Shown: in pieces, positions 19,452 to 29,756 of the stretch | How positions within the stretch are numbered: the stretch's first letter is position 1 | Layout of the letters: each line of letters starts with the position of its first letter | Assembly: GCF_900176465.1 (NCBI RefSeq) | Contig: NZ_FWXR01000013.1 | Span: 1-64,000 of the forward strand | Length of the DNA stretch: 64,000 nt | Reading direction: 5' to 3' | From: Fulvimarina manganoxydans | Lineage (GTDB): Bacteria; Pseudomonadota; Alphaproteobacteria; Rhizobiales; Rhizobiaceae | Position numbers and translations under genes: made by a program | Notes under the pieces: generated by a model | Databases searched by the model: none | What the model was told of the DNA's origin: nothing | Seen by the model: only the letters and a program-made list of their open reading frames with translations

Positions 19452-22436
19452 ATGAGCCAGCCTTTCCGTCTTCCCGGCGGCGGCCGTATCGACCGGTCGA
19501 AGCCGCTCTCAGTCACCTTCAACGGCAAGCGCCTCGAAGGCTATCGCGGCGATACGATCGCCTCGATGCTGCTGGCCTCCGGTTCGCATTTGGCCGGCCG
19601 GTCGTTCAAGTATCACCGGCCGCGGGGCATCCTCACCCACGGCTCGGACGAGCCGAACGCGCTTCTCTCCGTCGACTGGCGGCCTGAAAAGGGCGCCGGG
19701 CGCCGCGACCCGAACAATCGCGCTTCGGTGGTCGAGGCCCGTGATGGTCTTTCCGTTTCGACCCAGAACCATTGGCCCTCGCTCGAAACCGATATCGGCG
19801 TCGTCAACGATCTTCTGGCCCCGGTCTTCGTCGCAGGCTTCTACTACAAGACCTTCATGTGGCCGCGCTCCTTCTGGGACAAGGTCTATGAGCCGGTCAT
19901 CCGTCGCGCCGCCGGTCTCGGCGAAGCGCCCGAGGTGCCGGATGCCGATCGCTACGCCAATCGCCATGCCCATTGCGACGTCCTCGTCGTCGGCGCGGGG
20001 CCGGCCGGCCTGTCGGCGGCGCTCGCGGCCTCCGAGGACGGCTCCAAGCGTGTCATGCTGGCCGACGAAGGGTTCGCGCTGGGCGGCTCGCTGCTTCAGG
20101 ACGTAACGTCGAAGATCGACGGGCAGAGTGCCGCCGAATGGGTCGAGGCGGCTGTCGCCAAGCTCGATGCGCGCGAAAACGTCGTCATCCTGCCGCGCAC
20201 GACGGTCTTCGGCTATTACAACCACAATCACGTCGCCATGGTGGAGCGGGTCTCCGACCATCTGGACGAGGCGCGGGACGGGCTGGCCCGCGAGCGTCTC
20301 TGGCAGGTTCGCGCCGGCCAGGTGGTGCTGGCGACAGGCTCTCATGAGCGCCCGCTCGTCTTCGAAAACAACGACCGGCCGGGCATCATGCTGGCCGAGA
20401 GCATGCGCGCCTTCGTCAATCGCTATGCCGTTGCGCCGGGCAGGAGCCTAGTCGTGGCGACCTCGAGCGCATCAGCCTATCGCGCCGCGCTCGACGCCAA
20501 GGCCGCCGGTATCGCGACGCGGATCGTCGATATCCGCCTCGAACAGGATTGCGGCCCGGAACTCGCGCAAGCGCGCAGCGCCGGCATCGAGGTCCTGACC
20601 GGTCATACGGTCATCAAGGCGCTCGGCGGCAAGCGCGTGAAGGGGCTCGTCGTCGCGCCGCTCGGCAATGGCGGCGCCATCGGCACCCGCCGCACCCTCG
20701 ATTGCGACTGCGTCGGCATGTCGGGCGGCTGGACGCCCTCCGTCCACCTCTTCTCCCAGTCGCGCGGCAAGCTCGCCTTCGACGCCGAGCTCGACGCCTT
20801 CCTGCCGGGTCAGTCGGCGCAGGCCGAAATTTCCGCTGGCGCCTGCCATGGCGTCTACGATCTGAAGGCCGTCATCGAGGATGGCGCGAAAGCCGGCGGC
20901 GGAAACATTACGGTCGAGGCGACGGCAAGCTTCACCGGCTTCCAGCCGGTGCGCGTCCTGCCGACCGATGTCGATCCGGGGAAGGTACGCGCCTTCATCG
21001 ATTTCCAGAACGACGTCACCGCCAAGGACATCAAGCTCGCTGTGCGCGAGGGCTTCACCTCGATCGAGCATGTGAAGCGCTACACGACGACGGGCATGGC
21101 GACGGACCAGGGCAAGACGTCGAACATGAACGCGCTCGGCCTCGTCGCCGGCGTTCTCGACCGCCCGCTGCCCTCCGTCGGCACAACGACCTTCCGGCCG
21201 CCCTATACGCCGGTCAGCTTCGGCGCGCTGGTGGGACCGGCCCGGGACGAGCTCTTCGATCCGGTGCGCAAGACCCCGATCGACGCCTGGGCCGAGGCCA
21301 ATGGCGCGGCTTTCGAGCCAGTCAGCCTGTGGCGCCGCGCCTGGTATTTCCCGAAGGCCGGCGAGGATATGCACGCCGCCGTTCAGCGCGAATGCAAGGC
21401 GGTGCGCACATCGGTCGGCATCTTCGACGCTTCCACCCTCGGCAAGATCGAGGTCGTGGGTCCGGACGCGGCCGAGTTCATGAACCGCATCTACACCAAT
21501 GCCTGGTCGAAGCTGAAGGTGGGCGGCTGCCGCTACGGTCTGATGCTGCGCGAGGACGGTTTCGTCTATGACGACGGCGTCGTGGCGCGTCTCGCCGAGG
21601 ATCGCTTCCATGTGACCACGACGACGGGCGGTGCGCCGCGCGTCATGGCCCATATGGAGGACTATCTCCAGACCGAATGGCCCGATCTCGACGTCTTCCT
21701 GACCTCGATCACCGAGCAATATGCGGTGATCGCGCTTCAGGGACCGAATGCCCGCAAGGTCTTGGAGCCCTTCGTCACCGACATCGACCTGTCGGAAGAG
21801 GCTTTCCCGCATATGGCGGTCCGCGAAGGCTATATCTGCGGCGTGCCGACCCGGCTCTTCCGCGTCTCCTTCACCGGCGAGGCGGGCTTCGAGGTCAATG
21901 TGCCGGCCGACTATGCCGAATCCGTTTGGAAGGCGCTCTACGAGCATGGCAAGCAGTTTGGCATTACGCCTTACGGCACCGAGACCATGCATGTCCTGCG
22001 CTGCGAAATGGGTTTCATCATCGTCGGTCAGGAGACCGACGGTACGGCGACCCCGGACGATCTCGGCCTGTCGGGCTTGGTCTCCAAGGTCAAGACGGAC
22101 TTCGTCGGCAAGCGCTCCCTGACCCGGCCGGACATCACGGCCGAGGGACGCAAGCAGCTCGTCGGGCTCTTGACCAAGAATGGCCAGGAGGTTCTGGACG
22201 AGGGCGCGCAGATCGTCGCCGATCCGAGCGCTCAAGTTCCGATGCCGATGCTCGGCCATGTCACGTCGAGCTATTTTTCGTCCAATTGCGGCCGTTCCAT
22301 CGCCATGGCCATGGTCAAGAATGGCCGGGCCCGGATGGGCGAGACCCTTTGGGTCACGACGCCGAGTGGCTTCACCGAAGCCGTCGTCGCCCCCGCCGTC
22401 TTCCATCAGGTTCAGGGAGCCAAGGCCGATGCTTGA
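19452..22436 (+). CDS. soxA: Sarcosine oxidase alpha subunit
   Basis: A 994-residue large subunit. The N-terminal 100 residues resemble a ferredoxin-like domain (FNGKRLEGYRGDTIASMLLASG). An NAD-binding Rossmann motif VLVVGAGPAGLSAALAA follows near 177-193. The C-terminal 400 residues form a GcvT-like aminomethyltransferase domain that carries folate and captures the methyl group as methylene-tetrahydrofolate (ALQGPNARKVLEPF, SFTGEAGFEVNVP). The length matches other SoxA proteins (960-1000). The stop overlaps the start of soxG by 8 bases. The usual companions glyA, folD and purU are not in this window. Confidence 0.94.
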   Translation: MSQPFRLPGGGRIDRSKPLSVTFNGKRLEGYRGDTIASMLLASGSHLAGRSFKYHRPRGILTHGSDEPNALLSVDWRPEKGAGRRDPNNRASVVEARDGLSVSTQNHWPSLETDIGVVNDLLAPVFVAGFYYKTFMWPRSFWDKVYEPVIRRAAGLGEAPEVPDADRYANRHAHCDVLVVGAGPAGLSAALAASEDGSKRVMLADEGFALGGSLLQDVTSKIDGQSAAEWVEAAVAKLDARENVVILPRTTVFGYYNHNHVAMVERVSDHLDEARDGLARERLWQVRAGQVVLATGSHERPLVFENNDRPGIMLAESMRAFVNRYAVAPGRSLVVATSSASAYRAALDAKAAGIATRIVDIRLEQDCGPELAQARSAGIEVLTGHTVIKALGGKRVKGLVVAPLGNGGAIGTRRTLDCDCVGMSGGWTPSVHLFSQSRGKLAFDAELDAFLPGQSAQAEISAGACHGVYDLKAVIEDGAKAGGGNITVEATASFTGFQPVRVLPTDVDPGKVRAFIDFQNDVTAKDIKLAVREGFTSIEHVKRYTTTGMATDQGKTSNMNALGLVAGVLDRPLPSVGTTTFRPPYTPVSFGALVGPARDELFDPVRKTPIDAWAEANGAAFEPVSLWRRAWYFPKAGEDMHAAVQRECKAVRTSVGIFDASTLGKIEVVGPDAAEFMNRIYTNAWSKLKVGGCRYGLMLREDGFVYDDGVVARLAEDRFHVTTTTGGAPRVMAHMEDYLQTEWPDLDVFLTSITEQYAVIALQGPNARKVLEPFVTDIDLSEEAFPHMAVREGYICGVPTRLFRVSFTGEAGFEVNVPADYAESVWKALYEHGKQFGITPYGTETMHVLRCEMGFIIVGQETDGTATPDDLGLSGLVSKVKTDFVGKRSLTRPDITAEGRKQLVGLLTKNGQEVLDEGAQIVADPSAQVPMPMLGHVTSSYFSSNCGRSIAMAMVKNGRARMGETLWVTTPSGFTEAVVAPAVFHQVQGAKADA

Positions 22437-22998
22437 GGTCAATCTCGCACGCCGCACGCCGGCGATCCGTCCCGCAGCGGTCGCGTCCGCCGGTCCGATC
22501 CGCATCGCGCCGGAGACGGGCGAGGGGCGCTTGTCCTTCCGCGCGAAGGCCAAGGCGCTCGGTGGGCGTGAAGACGTCGCGGGCTTTGCTGTCGACGGCG
22601 CCATCAACAGCCGCAAGAGCGACGGCGACACCGCTTCGCTCCGGCTCGGGCCGGACGAATGGCTCTTCATCTGCCCCGAAGGCGATATCGATGACGCCAT
22701 GTCGGCGATCGAGCGGGCCATGGATGGGGCTGCCCATTCGCTGGTCGACGTCTCCCATCGCGACGTCACCTTCACGGTCTCCGGCCAGAACGCCGATGCG
22801 GTGATCAATGCCGGCTGCCCGCTCGATCTCTCGCTCGACCGCTTCCCGGTCGGCACGGCGAGCCGGACGGTCTTCGGCAAGTCGGATATCGTGCTGGCGC
22901 GTGTCGGCCATCACGACTTCCGGGTGACCACTTGGCGCTCCTTCGCGCCTTACGTCCACGGCCTTCTCCTGGACGCGGCGAAGGATTACGCTGGCTAG
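22429..22998 (+). CDS. soxG: Sarcosine oxidase gamma subunit
   Basis: A 189-residue subunit with a GcvT-like fold fragment. Visible family blocks are LGPDEWLFICPEGD, SLVDVSHRDVTFTVSG and LSLDRFPVGTASRTVFGKSDIVLARVG. The start is chosen at the ATG that overlaps the soxA stop; longer in-frame extension is soxA read in another frame. It completes the soxBDAG set. A 110-bp gap then separates it from gbcA. Confidence 0.92.
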   Translation: MLEVNLARRTPAIRPAAVASAGPIRIAPETGEGRLSFRAKAKALGGREDVAGFAVDGAINSRKSDGDTASLRLGPDEWLFICPEGDIDDAMSAIERAMDGAAHSLVDVSHRDVTFTVSGQNADAVINAGCPLDLSLDRFPVGTASRTVFGKSDIVLARVGHHDFRVTTWRSFAPYVHGLLLDAAKDYAG

Positions 22999-23108
22999 AA
23001 CCGGCGCATTAGACGGCCAATGCCGCGGCATGGCGTTGCCGCGGACTTCAGCGAAAAGGCAAACGGCGCGGCCGGCGCTTTTCCAACCGGCCATATGAGG
23101 GCCCTATC

Positions 23109-24368
23109 ATGGTCGATCTCGTCGCTCAGCTCACACACCGCCGCAAGGGCCATACGCTCGAGGCGCCGTTCTACACGGATCCGGCGATCTTCAAGGCCGA
23201 TATGGAGGTCATTTTTGGCCGCCATTGGCTGTTCGTCGGCGTCGAGCCGGACGTGCCGGAGCCGGGCGACGTGATGGTCGTCGATGTCGGGACCAATTCG
23301 ATCGCCATTCTGCGCGACGACGACGGCGAGATCCGCGCCTTTCACAATGTCTGCCGCCATCGGGGCGCGCGCCTCGTCCATGAGGAAAAGTCGACGGTCG
23401 GCAATCTGGTCTGCCGCTATCATTCCTGGGTCTATGACACGACCGGCCAGCTGATCCATGCCGAACATATGGGCGAGGGCTTCGACAAGTCCTGCCACGG
23501 GCTGAAGCCGGTCCATATCCGCTCGCTCGAAGGTCTTCTCTTCATCTGCCTCGCCGAAAATCCGCCCCAGGACTTCGAAGAACTCAGCCGGGTGATGAGC
23601 CCCTATCTGAAGCCGCACAATCTGCGCGAGACCAAGGTCGCCTATCAGCACGACCTGATCGAGCCGGGCAATTGGAAGCTGACGATGGAGAACAACCGCG
23701 AGTGCTATCACTGCGGGGCGAACCATCCCGAGCTGACCGTGCCGCTCTTTGCCTACGGCTTCGGCTTCTCGCCGGAGGAGCTGAGCGACGAGGAGCGCGT
23801 GCATGCGGAAAACTATGCCTGTATGCTGAACGACAATCACGAGGGCTGGGAGGCGATGGGCCTGCCCTCGCGCGAGGTCGACCGGCTCGACGACATGGTG
23901 ACGGGCTTCCGCACCGAGCGCCTGCCGCTCGCCGGCGACGGCGAGAGCCATACGATGGACACCAAGCGCGCCTGCAAGAAGCTGATGGGCGACATGACCA
24001 ATGCCAAGGCGGGCGCGCTGCATTTCTGGACGCAGCCCAATTCCTGGCATCACTTCATGGGCGACCATGCAGTGGTCTTCTCGGTTCTGCCGATCGACGC
24101 CGAGCACTCGCTCCTGCGCACCAAATGGCTGGTCCATAAGGACGCGCGCGAAGGTATCGACTACGACCTGCAGAATCTGATCGGCGTCTGGATGGCCACG
24201 AACCAGCAGGATTCGGATCTCGTCGGCTATTGCCAGGACGGCGTGCGCTCGGTCGGCTACGTGCCCGGACCCTATTCGCCGCATACCGAAATGCTCGTCG
24301 AGAAGTTCACGAACTGGTATGTCGGCCGGATGCTCGCCCATCTCGCCGAGACCCGCGCGGTCGCCTGA
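23109..24368 (+). CDS. gbcA: Glycine betaine monooxygenase, Rieske oxygenase subunit
   Basis: A 419-residue ring-hydroxylating-type oxygenase that demethylates glycine betaine to dimethylglycine, releasing formaldehyde. The Rieske [2Fe-2S] ligands are Cys82, His84, Cys102 and His105 in CRHRG and CRYHSW. The mononuclear iron site is formed by His201 and His206 in RECYHCGANHPE plus a downstream acid. The assignment to GbcA rather than an aromatic dioxygenase rests on the partner gbcB and on the neighbouring sox and dgc genes. ATGAGGG lies before the start. gbcB follows after 22 bp. Confidence 0.88.
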   Translation: MVDLVAQLTHRRKGHTLEAPFYTDPAIFKADMEVIFGRHWLFVGVEPDVPEPGDVMVVDVGTNSIAILRDDDGEIRAFHNVCRHRGARLVHEEKSTVGNLVCRYHSWVYDTTGQLIHAEHMGEGFDKSCHGLKPVHIRSLEGLLFICLAENPPQDFEELSRVMSPYLKPHNLRETKVAYQHDLIEPGNWKLTMENNRECYHCGANHPELTVPLFAYGFGFSPEELSDEERVHAENYACMLNDNHEGWEAMGLPSREVDRLDDMVTGFRTERLPLAGDGESHTMDTKRACKKLMGDMTNAKAGALHFWTQPNSWHHFMGDHAVVFSVLPIDAEHSLLRTKWLVHKDAREGIDYDLQNLIGVWMATNQQDSDLVGYCQDGVRSVGYVPGPYSPHTEMLVEKFTNWYVGRMLAHLAETRAVA

Positions 24369-24390
24369 TCTCTGGAAGGGCTGAAGAGCG

Positions 24391-25503
24391 ATGAATGCTC
24401 CCGTGACCACCGCCACCATCAGCCCCGTCCCGACCGGCTATTTCCGCTGGGAGCCGGAAGAGGACGAGTTCCTGATCTGTCGCGCCGTGCGCGACGAGAC
24501 CCATGACGTGAAGACCTTCGTCATGGCGCCGCGCCACGCTCGCCAGTTCGAATTCGTCTCCGGTCAGTTCATGACCTTCGAATTCGAGATCGACGGCGAG
24601 ACGATCCAGCGCTGCTACACGATCTCCTCGCCGCCCTCGCGCCGCGACACGGTGTCCATCACCGTCAAGCGCGTGCCGGGCGGTCCGGTCTCCAACTGGC
24701 TCCATGACGAGTTCAAGCCGGGCATGATGCTGAAGGCGACCGTCCCCATGGGCGAGTTCACCTGGTCGGGGATGCAGGATACGAAATATCTGTTCCTGTC
24801 AGGCGGGTCGGGCATCACGCCGATGATGGCGATGACCCGCGCGGCCTACGATCTGGCGCTGATCTCGGACATCGAATTCGTCCATTGCGCCCGATCGCCC
24901 GACGACATCATCTTCCGCGACGAGCTCAATTTCATGGGCCGGCGCAATCACTGGATCAAGCCGACCTTCATCTGCGAGAAGGATTCCCCCTTCGAGCGCT
25001 GGTCGGGCATTCGTGGCCGGCTGGACCGGGCCAAACTCGAAGTGATTTGCCCGGATTATCTGGAGCGTTTGGTCTTCGTTTGTGGGCCCGCGCCTTTCAT
25101 GAAGGCGGCGAAGGACCTCTTCCGGGATGCCGGCTACGATATGAGCCGTTATCATCAGGAGAGCTTCAACTTCGACAGCTTCACCGAGGAGGCGCAGGAG
25201 CAGATCGCCGAGGCGACGGAAGCGATCACCACCGACGTCAAGGTGTTCCAGCTGGAATTCACCAAGACCGGCCGCACGGTGGAATGTCCCGAGGGCATCA
25301 CAGTCATGGAAGCGGCGCGCCGCGCCGGCATCCGCGTGCCGTCCTCCTGCTCCAAGGGCCTGTGCGGCACGTGCAAGTCGAAGGTGACGAGCGGCAAGGT
25401 CGACATGAAACACGGCGGCGGTATTCGCCAGCGCGAGGTCGACAACGGCATGGCGCTGCTCTGCTGCTCCAAGCCGCTGACGGATCTGGTGATCGATCGC
25501 TGA
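24391..25503 (+). CDS. gbcB: Glycine betaine monooxygenase, ferredoxin reductase subunit
   Basis: A 370-residue electron-transfer partner of GbcA. An FAD-binding barrel (about 30-130, with RCYTISSPPSR) is followed by an NAD(P)H-binding domain (FLSGGSGITPMMAM, then VFVCGPAPFMKA). At the C-terminus is a plant-type [2Fe-2S] ferredoxin domain with ligands in CSKGLCGTC and the later CC of MALLCCSKPL. This order (FAD-NAD-2Fe2S) is that of GbcB and related hybrid-cluster-type reductases. It ends 192 bp before dgcA, in a gap that contains a palindromic repeat. Confidence 0.88.
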   Translation: MNAPVTTATISPVPTGYFRWEPEEDEFLICRAVRDETHDVKTFVMAPRHARQFEFVSGQFMTFEFEIDGETIQRCYTISSPPSRRDTVSITVKRVPGGPVSNWLHDEFKPGMMLKATVPMGEFTWSGMQDTKYLFLSGGSGITPMMAMTRAAYDLALISDIEFVHCARSPDDIIFRDELNFMGRRNHWIKPTFICEKDSPFERWSGIRGRLDRAKLEVICPDYLERLVFVCGPAPFMKAAKDLFRDAGYDMSRYHQESFNFDSFTEEAQEQIAEATEAITTDVKVFQLEFTKTGRTVECPEGITVMEAARRAGIRVPSSCSKGLCGTCKSKVTSGKVDMKHGGGIRQREVDNGMALLCCSKPLTDLVIDR

Positions 25504-25564
25504 GACGCTCTCGGCGATCGATAGAGCGATATAGGCGGGCATACCCCTTCTGCCGCGCCGGCGA

Positions 25565-25584
25565 CTTCCCCGCATGAGGGGAAG
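25565..25584. repeat. Short RIME-like palindrome between gbcB and dgcA
   Basis: CTTCCCC and GGGGAAG form a perfect 7-bp inverted repeat with a 6-base loop, preceded by a GCCGGCGA flank. It resembles the element at 204-224. It could also act as a stem-loop that lowers or protects the mRNA between gbcAB and dgcAB; no T-run follows, so it is not a standard terminator. Confidence 0.45.
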
Positions 25585-25695
25585 ACGGGCCGCTTTGGCT
25601 GACAGCGGGCGTTCTCCACTCTTGCCGAATGGATGATGCTTGCGGAGACGCCGAAGGGGACTGAATAACGAAGCACATAAGGAGGGCACTCCATC

Positions 25696-27750
25696 ATGAT
25701 CGCCAATGCCGAAGCTCTCCTGAAGCCGCTGACCATCAAGGGGCTGACCATCCGCAACCGCGTGATGTCGACCTCCCACGCGCCCTCCTATGGCAAGGAC
25801 GGCAAGCCGCAACAGCGCTATCAGCTGTATCACGAGGAAAAGGCCAAGGGGGGCATTGGCCTCACCATGTTCGGCGGCTCCTCCTCGGTCGCGCTCGACA
25901 GCCCGGCCTCGCCCTGGAACCAGATTTCGGTCGCCGACGATTCCGTCCTCCCCTTCTTCCAGGAGTTCTCGGAGCGCGTTCATCGCCACGGCGCCAAGCT
26001 GATGATCCAGCTGACCCATATGGGCCGGCGCACCAAATGGGATGCCGAGCATTGGCTGCCGGTGAAGTCGGCCTCCGCCACCCGCGAGCCGGCCTCGCGC
26101 TCGGTCGCCAAGGAGCTCGAACAGGAAGAGATCGACCGGATCGTCGCCGACTTCGCGGCAGCCGCCCGGCGCTGCAAGGAGGGCGGTCTCGACGGTTGTG
26201 AGATTTCGGCCGCTCACGGCCATCTGGTCGACCAGTTCTGGTCCTCCCTCTCCAACCAGCGCAGCGACAAATATGGCGGCAGCCTCGAAAACCGCATGCG
26301 CTTCGGCATCGAGGTTCTCACCGCCATGCGCGAAGCGGTCGGCGACGATTACGTCATCGGCATGCGCATGTCGGGCGACGAGATGCTGAAGGGCGGATTG
26401 ACGGCCGAGGACCTGATCGCGATCGCGACGGAGTATGCCGGTCGTGGACTGGTGGACTTTCTCAATATCATTGGAGGACAGGCGCGCGATCATATCGCCC
26501 ATGCCGTCTCGCTCCCCAACATGGCGTTCCCCGTGGCTCCCTATCTGCCGGTGGCTTCGGCGGTGAAGCGCGAGGTGGATATTCCGATCTTCCACGCCCA
26601 GCGCGTCACGGATCTCGCGACCGGCGCCAGAGCCGTCGCCGAGGGTCATGTGGACATGATCGCCATGACCCGCGCTCACATCGCCGATCCCCATCTCATC
26701 AAGAAGCTCACGGAAGGGCGGGCCGACGATATTCGCCAATGTGTCGGCTACGGCTATTGCATCGACCGCATCTATATCGGCAAGGACGCGCTCTGCATTC
26801 AGAACGCGGCAACGGGGCGCGAGGCGACCATGCCTCACGTCATCGAGAAGGCCGCGACGAAGAAGACTGCGGTCGTCGTCGGTGGCGGCGTCGGCGGGTT
26901 GGAGGCCGCGCGCGTCCTTGCCGAACGCGGTCATCAGGTGACCTTGTTCGAAAAGACCGACAAGCTCGGCGGCCAGGTTCTGACGGCGGCCAAAGCCACC
27001 TGGCGCGAGGCGCTGACCGGCATTCCGCGCTGGCTTGTTTCCCAGGTGCAGAAGCTCGGGGTCGACATTCGCCTCAACACCGAGGCCGACGATGCGGCGA
27101 TCGCCGCCCTCTCGCCGGACATCGTCATCATGGCGACCGGCGGCCTGCCCCATAAGGGCCATGCCAAGGGCGCCGAACATGCCGTCACCACCTGGGACGT
27201 TCTGGAAGGGCGGGTCGAGCCGGCCGGCACCGTCCTTGTCTATGACGAGATCGGCGATCACAACGCCACCTCGACGGCCGAACATCTCGCTAAACAGGGC
27301 TGTCTCGTGGAGATCGTGACCCATGACCGCCTTGTGGGCGAGGATCTCGGCTCGACGAACCAGCCGGTCCATTATCGCGAGCTCTACAAGCTCGGCGTGA
27401 TGATGTCGCCCAATCTGGAGCTCATCGAGATCTATCCGGAGGGCAACCGCATGATCGCGGCCCTGCGCAACACGATGACCGATGCCGAGGAAGAGCGCGT
27501 CGTCGATCATGTCGTCGTCGATTACGGCACGCTGCCGGTCGATCACCTGCATTTCTCGCTGAAGGACAGGGCCAAGAATAAGGGCCTGATCGACGACGCG
27601 GCGCTGGTCGCCGGGCGTCCCCAGCCGGCCGAGATCAACGGCGCGGGCGAAGCGCCGGGCTATACGCTCTACCGGGTGGGCGACGCGCTCGCCGGCCGCA
27701 ACATCCATGCGGCGATCTACGACGCGCTCCGGCTCTGCAAGGATCTGTGA
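25696..27750 (+). CDS. dgcA: Dimethylglycine demethylase, FMN/FAD oxidoreductase subunit
   Basis: A 684-residue protein of the Old Yellow Enzyme/trimethylamine dehydrogenase class that oxidises dimethylglycine to sarcosine. An N-terminal TIM barrel binds FMN ([18 protein letters not shown] at the start, [22 protein letters not shown] in the middle). A Cys-rich segment CVGYGYC...C sits near 350. The C-terminal half has a dinucleotide-binding motif [20 protein letters not shown]. In the Cys segment the usual second cluster Cys is Tyr, leaving three of the four ligands of the TMADH-type [4Fe-4S] pattern. A strong GGAGGG precedes the ATG. dgcB follows, as in Pseudomonas. Confidence 0.87.
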   Translation: MIANAEALLKPLTIKGLTIRNRVMSTSHAPSYGKDGKPQQRYQLYHEEKAKGGIGLTMFGGSSSVALDSPASPWNQISVADDSVLPFFQEFSERVHRHGAKLMIQLTHMGRRTKWDAEHWLPVKSASATREPASRSVAKELEQEEIDRIVADFAAAARRCKEGGLDGCEISAAHGHLVDQFWSSLSNQRSDKYGGSLENRMRFGIEVLTAMREAVGDDYVIGMRMSGDEMLKGGLTAEDLIAIATEYAGRGLVDFLNIIGGQARDHIAHAVSLPNMAFPVAPYLPVASAVKREVDIPIFHAQRVTDLATGARAVAEGHVDMIAMTRAHIADPHLIKKLTEGRADDIRQCVGYGYCIDRIYIGKDALCIQNAATGREATMPHVIEKAATKKTAVVVGGGVGGLEAARVLAERGHQVTLFEKTDKLGGQVLTAAKATWREALTGIPRWLVSQVQKLGVDIRLNTEADDAAIAALSPDIVIMATGGLPHKGHAKGAEHAVTTWDVLEGRVEPAGTVLVYDEIGDHNATSTAEHLAKQGCLVEIVTHDRLVGEDLGSTNQPVHYRELYKLGVMMSPNLELIEIYPEGNRMIAALRNTMTDAEEERVVDHVVVDYGTLPVDHLHFSLKDRAKNKGLIDDAALVAGRPQPAEINGAGEAPGYTLYRVGDALAGRNIHAAIYDALRLCKDL

Positions 27751-27803
27751 GGCATGGGCGGCGCAGCTAACCCCCACGCCATCGCCTGGACTGGAAGCCG
27801 CCC

Positions 27804-29756
27804 ATGACGCCCGCAGCCTTCCTTCCCTATCTGATCCTCGCCATGGTGGTGCTCGCCGGCCTTCGCCTCGGCCAGCGCGTCATGCTGTGGCGCGGCGGCC
27901 GAGCGGCTCATGTCGATTGGATGGCGGGGCTGAAGGCCCTGCCGAAGCGCTATCTCGTCGATGTTCACCAAGTGGTCGATCGCGACAAGTCGGCCTCGCG
28001 CATGCATGTGCCGGTCGCCGGTGGTCTCGTTCTAGCCTCCGGGCTCCTGGTTCTCGGCCTCGTCCCAGCTCTCGCCGCCTCCCGTCTCTATTGGACCCTC
28101 GTCACGCTGGCCTTCCTGGTGATGGTCGCGGGCGTCGTTCTTGTGGCGCGGCGGCGCTATCCCCAGCCGATGGCGCGGCTTTCCGTGGGCCGGTGGCAGC
28201 GTTTTCCCATCTATCTCGCCGCTTTCGGCCTCGGCGGCCTGGTGACGGCCGGTCTTGCCGCGATCGGCAATCCCCTGCCGGCTCTCAGCTTCGTCACCCT
28301 CGTCATTGCAGCCGGGGGCGGGCTCAAACTCGCCTTCGATGCCGCCAGCGGCCCGATCCGCCATGCGCTGGCCGGCGCGACCCATCTCGTCGCCCATCCG
28401 CGCCCGAACCGCTTCGATCATGACGAGGCGAAGGGCCGGAGCACTGGCCTTCAATCCATCGATCTCAACGCTGAGACGCTTGGGGCGAAGACCCCGTCCG
28501 ACTTTGCCTGGAACCGGCTTCTGGCCTTCGATGCCTGCGTCCAATGCGGGCGCTGCGAGGCGGCCTGTCCCGCCTTTGCCGCCGGTCAGCCCTTGAGCCC
28601 GAAACATCTCATCGCCGATCTCGCGGCGGCGAGCAGCGGGGGGCACCACCGCCCCTATGGCGGCCATGCCTATCCGAACGAGCGCCCGGTGGCGGGCGAA
28701 GGCGGGCTTCATGCCAAGGTGATTTCGCCTGACGGCATGATCCACCCCGACACGATCTGGTCCTGCACCACCTGCCGGGCCTGCGTTGAGGAATGCCCGA
28801 TGATGATCGAGCATGTGGATGCGATCGTCGAGCTGCGGCGCTTCCAGACGCTCGAACTCGGCGCCGTTCCGCTGAAAGCCGAGGAGCCCCTGTCTCACTA
28901 TCGCGGCTGCGACGAGCCGAATGGCAGAGCGCTCGCCGAGCGCACCGATTTCGCCGCCGGTCTTCGCCTGCCGGTTCTGAAGCCGGGCGAGCGGGCGGAT
29001 GTTCTTCTCTGGCTCGGCCAGGCGGCCTATGACCTACGTGGTCAGCGCACGCTGCGCGCCTTGATCCAGTGCCTCCAAGCGGCGGGCGTCGATTATGCGG
29101 TTCTCGGCGAGGACGAGCGCGATTGCGGCGATCTGGCGCGCCGGCTCGGCGACGAGGCGACGTTCCAGCGGCTCGCGCGGGAGAATATCGCCGCCCTCGG
29201 CAGCGTCACTTTCAACCGAATTCTCACCGCCGATCCGCATGCGCTCCATGTCTTGCGCAACGAATATCCGGCCTTCGGCGGCACCTATGACGTCGTCCAC
29301 CACACGGCCTTTCTGGCCGAGATGGTCGCGGCCGGGCAGCTGACGCCCCAAGCCCTGTCCGGCCGTGCCATCACCTATCACGACCCTTGCTATCTCGGCC
29401 GCTACAATGGCGAGACGGAAGCCCCTCGCGCGCTTCTCGACGCGCTGGGCCTCGAGCGCCGCGAAATGGCGCGCTCGGGCAAGCGCTCCATGTGCTGCGG
29501 CGGTGGGGGCGGCGCCCCTTCGGCCGACATTCCGGGCGATACGCGCATTCCCGACATCCGCATGGGTCAGGCGAAGGAGACTGGCGCGACGACCGTCGCG
29601 GTCGCATGCCCCCAATGCACGGCCATGCTCGAAGGTGTGACCGGCGAGCGGCCGGAGGTGAAGGACGTTGCCGAACTTCTCTGGGAAGCGGTTCAGGCGA
29701 GCGCCACGGCCGCGCCGCGCGACAGCCGAAAGGCAAAGGAGCTGGAGCCCGCATGA
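27804..29756 (+). CDS. dgcB: Dimethylglycine demethylase, membrane Fe-S subunit
   Basis: A 650-residue iron-sulfur protein thought to pass electrons from DgcA or the adjacent ETF to the quinone pool. The N-terminal 200 residues contain several hydrophobic helices. Two [4Fe-4S] motifs follow: CVQCGRCEAACP near 248 and CTTCRACVEECP near 324. The C-terminal half holds CCG-type domains (YHDPCYLGRYNGE, RSMCCGGGGG) like those of heterodisulfide reductase subunit D and GlpC. Its stop overlaps the ATG of the next gene (ATGA). The role is inferred from the Pseudomonas dgcAB operon. Confidence 0.87.
   Translation: MTPAAFLPYLILAMVVLAGLRLGQRVMLWRGGRAAHVDWMAGLKALPKRYLVDVHQVVDRDKSASRMHVPVAGGLVLASGLLVLGLVPALAASRLYWTLVTLAFLVMVAGVVLVARRRYPQPMARLSVGRWQRFPIYLAAFGLGGLVTAGLAAIGNPLPALSFVTLVIAAGGGLKLAFDAASGPIRHALAGATHLVAHPRPNRFDHDEAKGRSTGLQSIDLNAETLGAKTPSDFAWNRLLAFDACVQCGRCEAACPAFAAGQPLSPKHLIADLAAASSGGHHRPYGGHAYPNERPVAGEGGLHAKVISPDGMIHPDTIWSCTTCRACVEECPMMIEHVDAIVELRRFQTLELGAVPLKAEEPLSHYRGCDEPNGRALAERTDFAAGLRLPVLKPGERADVLLWLGQAAYDLRGQRTLRALIQCLQAAGVDYAVLGEDERDCGDLARRLGDEATFQRLARENIAALGSVTFNRILTADPHALHVLRNEYPAFGGTYDVVHHTAFLAEMVAAGQLTPQALSGRAITYHDPCYLGRYNGETEAPRALLDALGLERREMARSGKRSMCCGGGGGAPSADIPGDTRIPDIRMGQAKETGATTVAVACPQCTAMLEGVTGERPEVKDVAELLWEAVQASATAAPRDSRKAKELEPA

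Noticed and set aside
20472-22880. 802-codon antisense frame over soxA
   Set aside because: GC-rich shadow of the soxA gene; no ribosome site or domain.
24799-27777. 992-codon antisense frame over gbcB and dgcA
   Set aside because: Very long only because third-position GC suppresses stops on the opposite strand; the sense genes carry clear motifs.
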